A stretch of 64,000 nt of DNA from a bacterium (lineage in GTDB: Bacteria; Cyanobacteriota; Vampirovibrionia; Gastranaerophilales; Gastranaerophilaceae). The notes under the pieces are model-generated. The model made no database searches and was not told where the DNA came from. It saw only the letters and a program-made list of their open reading frames with translations. The DNA is taken from positions 64,001 through 128,000 of the forward strand of contig JAFYQF010000023.1 in the NCBI GenBank assembly GCA_017559905.1, given 5' to 3'. The position numbers and the translations under genes are program-made. Of the stretch, positions 62,255 to 64,000 are shown one piece after another. Numbering within the stretch: position 1 is the first letter of the stretch; the number at the start of each line of letters is the position of its first letter.

Positions 62255-63329
62255 ATATTGGATAGCATTTTCGTCAATAGAGCAGATTGATAGTGCTTTC
62301 ACCCTTAAACTTTACGAACACTTTCAAGATATTGAAAAAGCTTTCAACATCAGCTCTGACGAAATAAAAAAAATAGAAGGATTAAGTATAAAAAAAGCTG
62401 AAAACTTTTTACGTCTTCGAGATAAAGTTGACGTTGAAAAAGCTTTTTTTGCGGTTCAAAACAGAGATCTAAAATATTTTTCAATAGAAGATGACGAATA
62501 TCCTGAACTTTTGAAAAATATTGATAATCCGCCATCCATTATTTATTACAAAGGCGACCTTTCCGATATAAATTTCAATAAAACTTTAGCAGTAGTAGGT
62601 TCAAGAAAAACAAGCAGATACGCAAAAGAAGCCGTTGAGATTTTACTATCACAACTTTCAGGAACTGACATAACAATAGTTTCAGGATTAGCATCTGGGA
62701 TAGATACAACTGCTCACATATCAGCCCTAAACAATAATTTAAAAACAATTGGAGTAATCGCAAGCGGATTTGATTACGTTTATCCAGCAACAAACAAAGA
62801 TTTATACACAAAAATTGAAAACGGAAACGGAGCAGTATTTAGTGAATACTATCCGACATTTGAACCACTAAAATTCAGGTTTCCACAAAGAAACAGAATT
62901 GTATCAGGTCTTTCTTACGGAACACTAGTAGCAGAAGCGTCATTAAAAAGTGGTGCATTAATTACTGCAAATTTAACTCTCGAACAAGGTAGAGAATTAA
63001 TGTGTATACCAGGACTTATCACAAATCCGAATACCGAAGGAATTTATAAACTTTTAAAAAATGGGGCAACTTTAGTTACAAAAGCTGATGATATATTAGA
63101 AGCATTAAACTGGGAAATAAAACCAGCAGAACAGTTAAAAATAGATTTAAGCGGACTTGATGATATTGAAACAAAAATCCTTGACGCAATAGAAATTGAA
63201 GAAAAAGGCGTTGATGAAATCATGTCAATAACTGGCATTGATATAGACACCCTTTTAATCAACTTGACAACGATGGAGCTTAAGGGCATAATAGAACAAG
63301 TCGGTGGCGACAGGTATAAGAGGATATAG
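62244..63329 (+). CDS. dprA: DNA-processing protein DprA
   Basis: DprA loads RecA on incoming single strands in transformation. The 361-aa protein has an N-terminal HhH-like part (about 25-65), the Rossmann domain (AVVGSRKTSRYAKEA, VSGLASGIDTTAH, VIASGFDYVYPATNK, FRFPQRNRIVSGLSYGTLVAEA) and a C-terminal winged helix (KGVDEIMSITGIDIDTL). dprA followed by topA is a frequent gene order. It suggests, with the pilin-like genes, that competence is possible. Confidence 0.95.
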   Translation: MNNKYWIAFSSIEQIDSAFTLKLYEHFQDIEKAFNISSDEIKKIEGLSIKKAENFLRLRDKVDVEKAFFAVQNRDLKYFSIEDDEYPELLKNIDNPPSIIYYKGDLSDINFNKTLAVVGSRKTSRYAKEAVEILLSQLSGTDITIVSGLASGIDTTAHISALNNNLKTIGVIASGFDYVYPATNKDLYTKIENGNGAVFSEYYPTFEPLKFRFPQRNRIVSGLSYGTLVAEASLKSGALITANLTLEQGRELMCIPGLITNPNTEGIYKLLKNGATLVTKADDILEALNWEIKPAEQLKIDLSGLDDIETKILDAIEIEEKGVDEIMSITGIDIDTLLINLTTMELKGIIEQVGGDRYKRI

Positions 63330-63335
63330 AAACTA

Positions 63336-64000
63336 ATGGCAAAAGCAGCAACAAAAGAATCAGAAAAACCTGCTAAAAGTTCAGGGAAAGAGAAATCTCT
63401 TGTAATAGTCGAGTCTCCTGCAAAATCTAAAACTATCAGAAAGATTTTAGGAGATAGTTTCCAAATCGAAGCAAGCTTTGGACACGTTAGGAACTTGCCG
63501 ACAAAAGACCCTTCTACAGAAAATTTAGGGTTTGATATTACTAATCATTTCACCCCAAAATTTGAAGTTATTCCAGGTAAACAAGCTGTCGTCAAAAAAT
63601 TAAACGACATGGCAAAGAAAGTTGACCGAATTTATCTAGCATCCGACCCTGACCGTGAGGGAGAAGCTATTGCATGGCACGTTAGGCAAATCCTAAAAGT
63701 GCCAGACGAAAAGATTTTAAGAATAGTTTTCAACGAAATCACACCAAAAGCAGTTAAATATTCCGTTGAAAACCCAAGAAGTATTGATATGGACATGGTT
63801 CAAGCCCAACAAACTCGTCAAATTCTAGACAAACTTGTAGGCTACAAATTAAGTCCTGTTTTATGGAAACAAATCGGCAACAGAAATCTTTCTGCAGGTC
63901 GTGTTCAATCAGTTGCGCTTCGTATGATTTGTGAAAGAGAAGAAGAAATCGAAAAATTTATTCCACAAGAATACTGGTCTATTCACGCAAATTTAGACAA
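63336..64000 (+). CDS. topA: DNA topoisomerase I (N-terminal part, cut by window edge)
   Basis: The first 221 codons are visible from ATG 63336. A Lys/Ala/Glu-rich start precedes the Toprim domain, with SLVIVESPAKSKTI and LASDPDREGEAIAWHV (the acidic metal triad). Further on are FNEITPKAVKYS and QARRIL-type core (VQAQQTRQILDKLVGYKLSP) and the RNLSAGRVQSVALRMI segment. The active-site Tyr lies outside. The gene follows dprA by 6 bases. Confidence 0.95.
   Translation, partial: MAKAATKESEKPAKSSGKEKSLVIVESPAKSKTIRKILGDSFQIEASFGHVRNLPTKDPSTENLGFDITNHFTPKFEVIPGKQAVVKKLNDMAKKVDRIYLASDPDREGEAIAWHVRQILKVPDEKILRIVFNEITPKAVKYSVENPRSIDMDMVQAQQTRQILDKLVGYKLSPVLWKQIGNRNLSAGRVQSVALRMICEREEEIEKFIPQEYWSIHANLD

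Noticed and set aside
1-64000. Prophage, insertion sequence or CRISPR array
   Set aside because: No transposase, integrase, phage structural gene, cas gene or regularly spaced repeat series was seen.

Overview
The window is AT-rich bacterial chromosome with short intergenic gaps. It fits a flagellated, Gram-negative-type gut bacterium of the non-photosynthetic cyanobacterial sister class (Melainabacteria/Vampirovibrionia, order Gastranaerophilales). The assignment is inferred from three things: a lysA-cdaA gene order that I recall from cyanobacteria, LPS-transport genes lptC-lptA, and very large proteins with a prepilin-type N-terminus of the AFTMAEVL kind. No 16S rRNA gene or other decisive marker is present. 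I see no transposase, integrase, prophage or CRISPR array.

Layout. 1-6.3 kb: ybeY (cut by the window edge) and pgpH, a two-gene unit of unknown membrane proteins, a serA-type dehydrogenase and a small unknown gene. 6.4-12.4 kb: all minus strand, lysA-cdaA-yitT, then nanE, ROK kinase, a 73-aa ORF and a UbiA-type prenyltransferase. 12.5-24 kb: M16 peptidase, family-4 uracil-DNA glycosylase, acetolactate synthase, two secreted coiled-coil proteins, rph, a PHP phosphoesterase, prfB with a programmed +1 frameshift, two tandem membrane paralogues and a 5'-nucleotidase-type phosphatase. 24-36 kb: a pentein-fold enzyme, a roughly 0.5 kb repeat bounded by inverted repeats, glyS, a 746-aa pseudopilin, sdaAA/sdaAB, a non-coding stretch with a likely small RNA, surE, a triple-HTH protein, crcB and tRNA-Leu(GAG). 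36-44.5 kb: a glycosyltransferase, four flagellar rod-type genes and a pseudopilin of about 1,507 aa with a structured leader. 44.5-51.3 kb: yebC, a diguanylate cyclase, tsaE, tsaB, an unusual HNH protein and three tandem miniature secreted metalloproteases. 51.4-64 kb: thrS, ssb with an acid-sugar kinase and a PdxA-type dehydrogenase, secD/secF, dapA, lptC/lptA, a TPR protein, dprA and the start of topA.

Shared themes. Cyclic-di-AMP synthase (cdaA) and a cyclic-di-AMP hydrolase (pgpH) lie within 8 kb, and dapA and lysA both belong to the diaminopimelate/lysine pathway. The surface of this cell is elaborate: flagellar rod, two giant pseudopilins, secreted helical proteins and secreted zinc proteases. 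Four otherwise unrelated proteins (starts at 2823, 25188, 34580 and 47771) share an N-terminal tract ending in an F-x-G motif, which may be a lineage-specific address or docking tag.

Most promising for novelty: the paired giant pseudopilins, the matrixin triplet with a displaced zinc ligand in its middle member, the HNH protein with a roughly 300-residue insertion, the F-x-G N-termini, the likely small RNA at 32973-33110, and the repeat element at 25480-25976.
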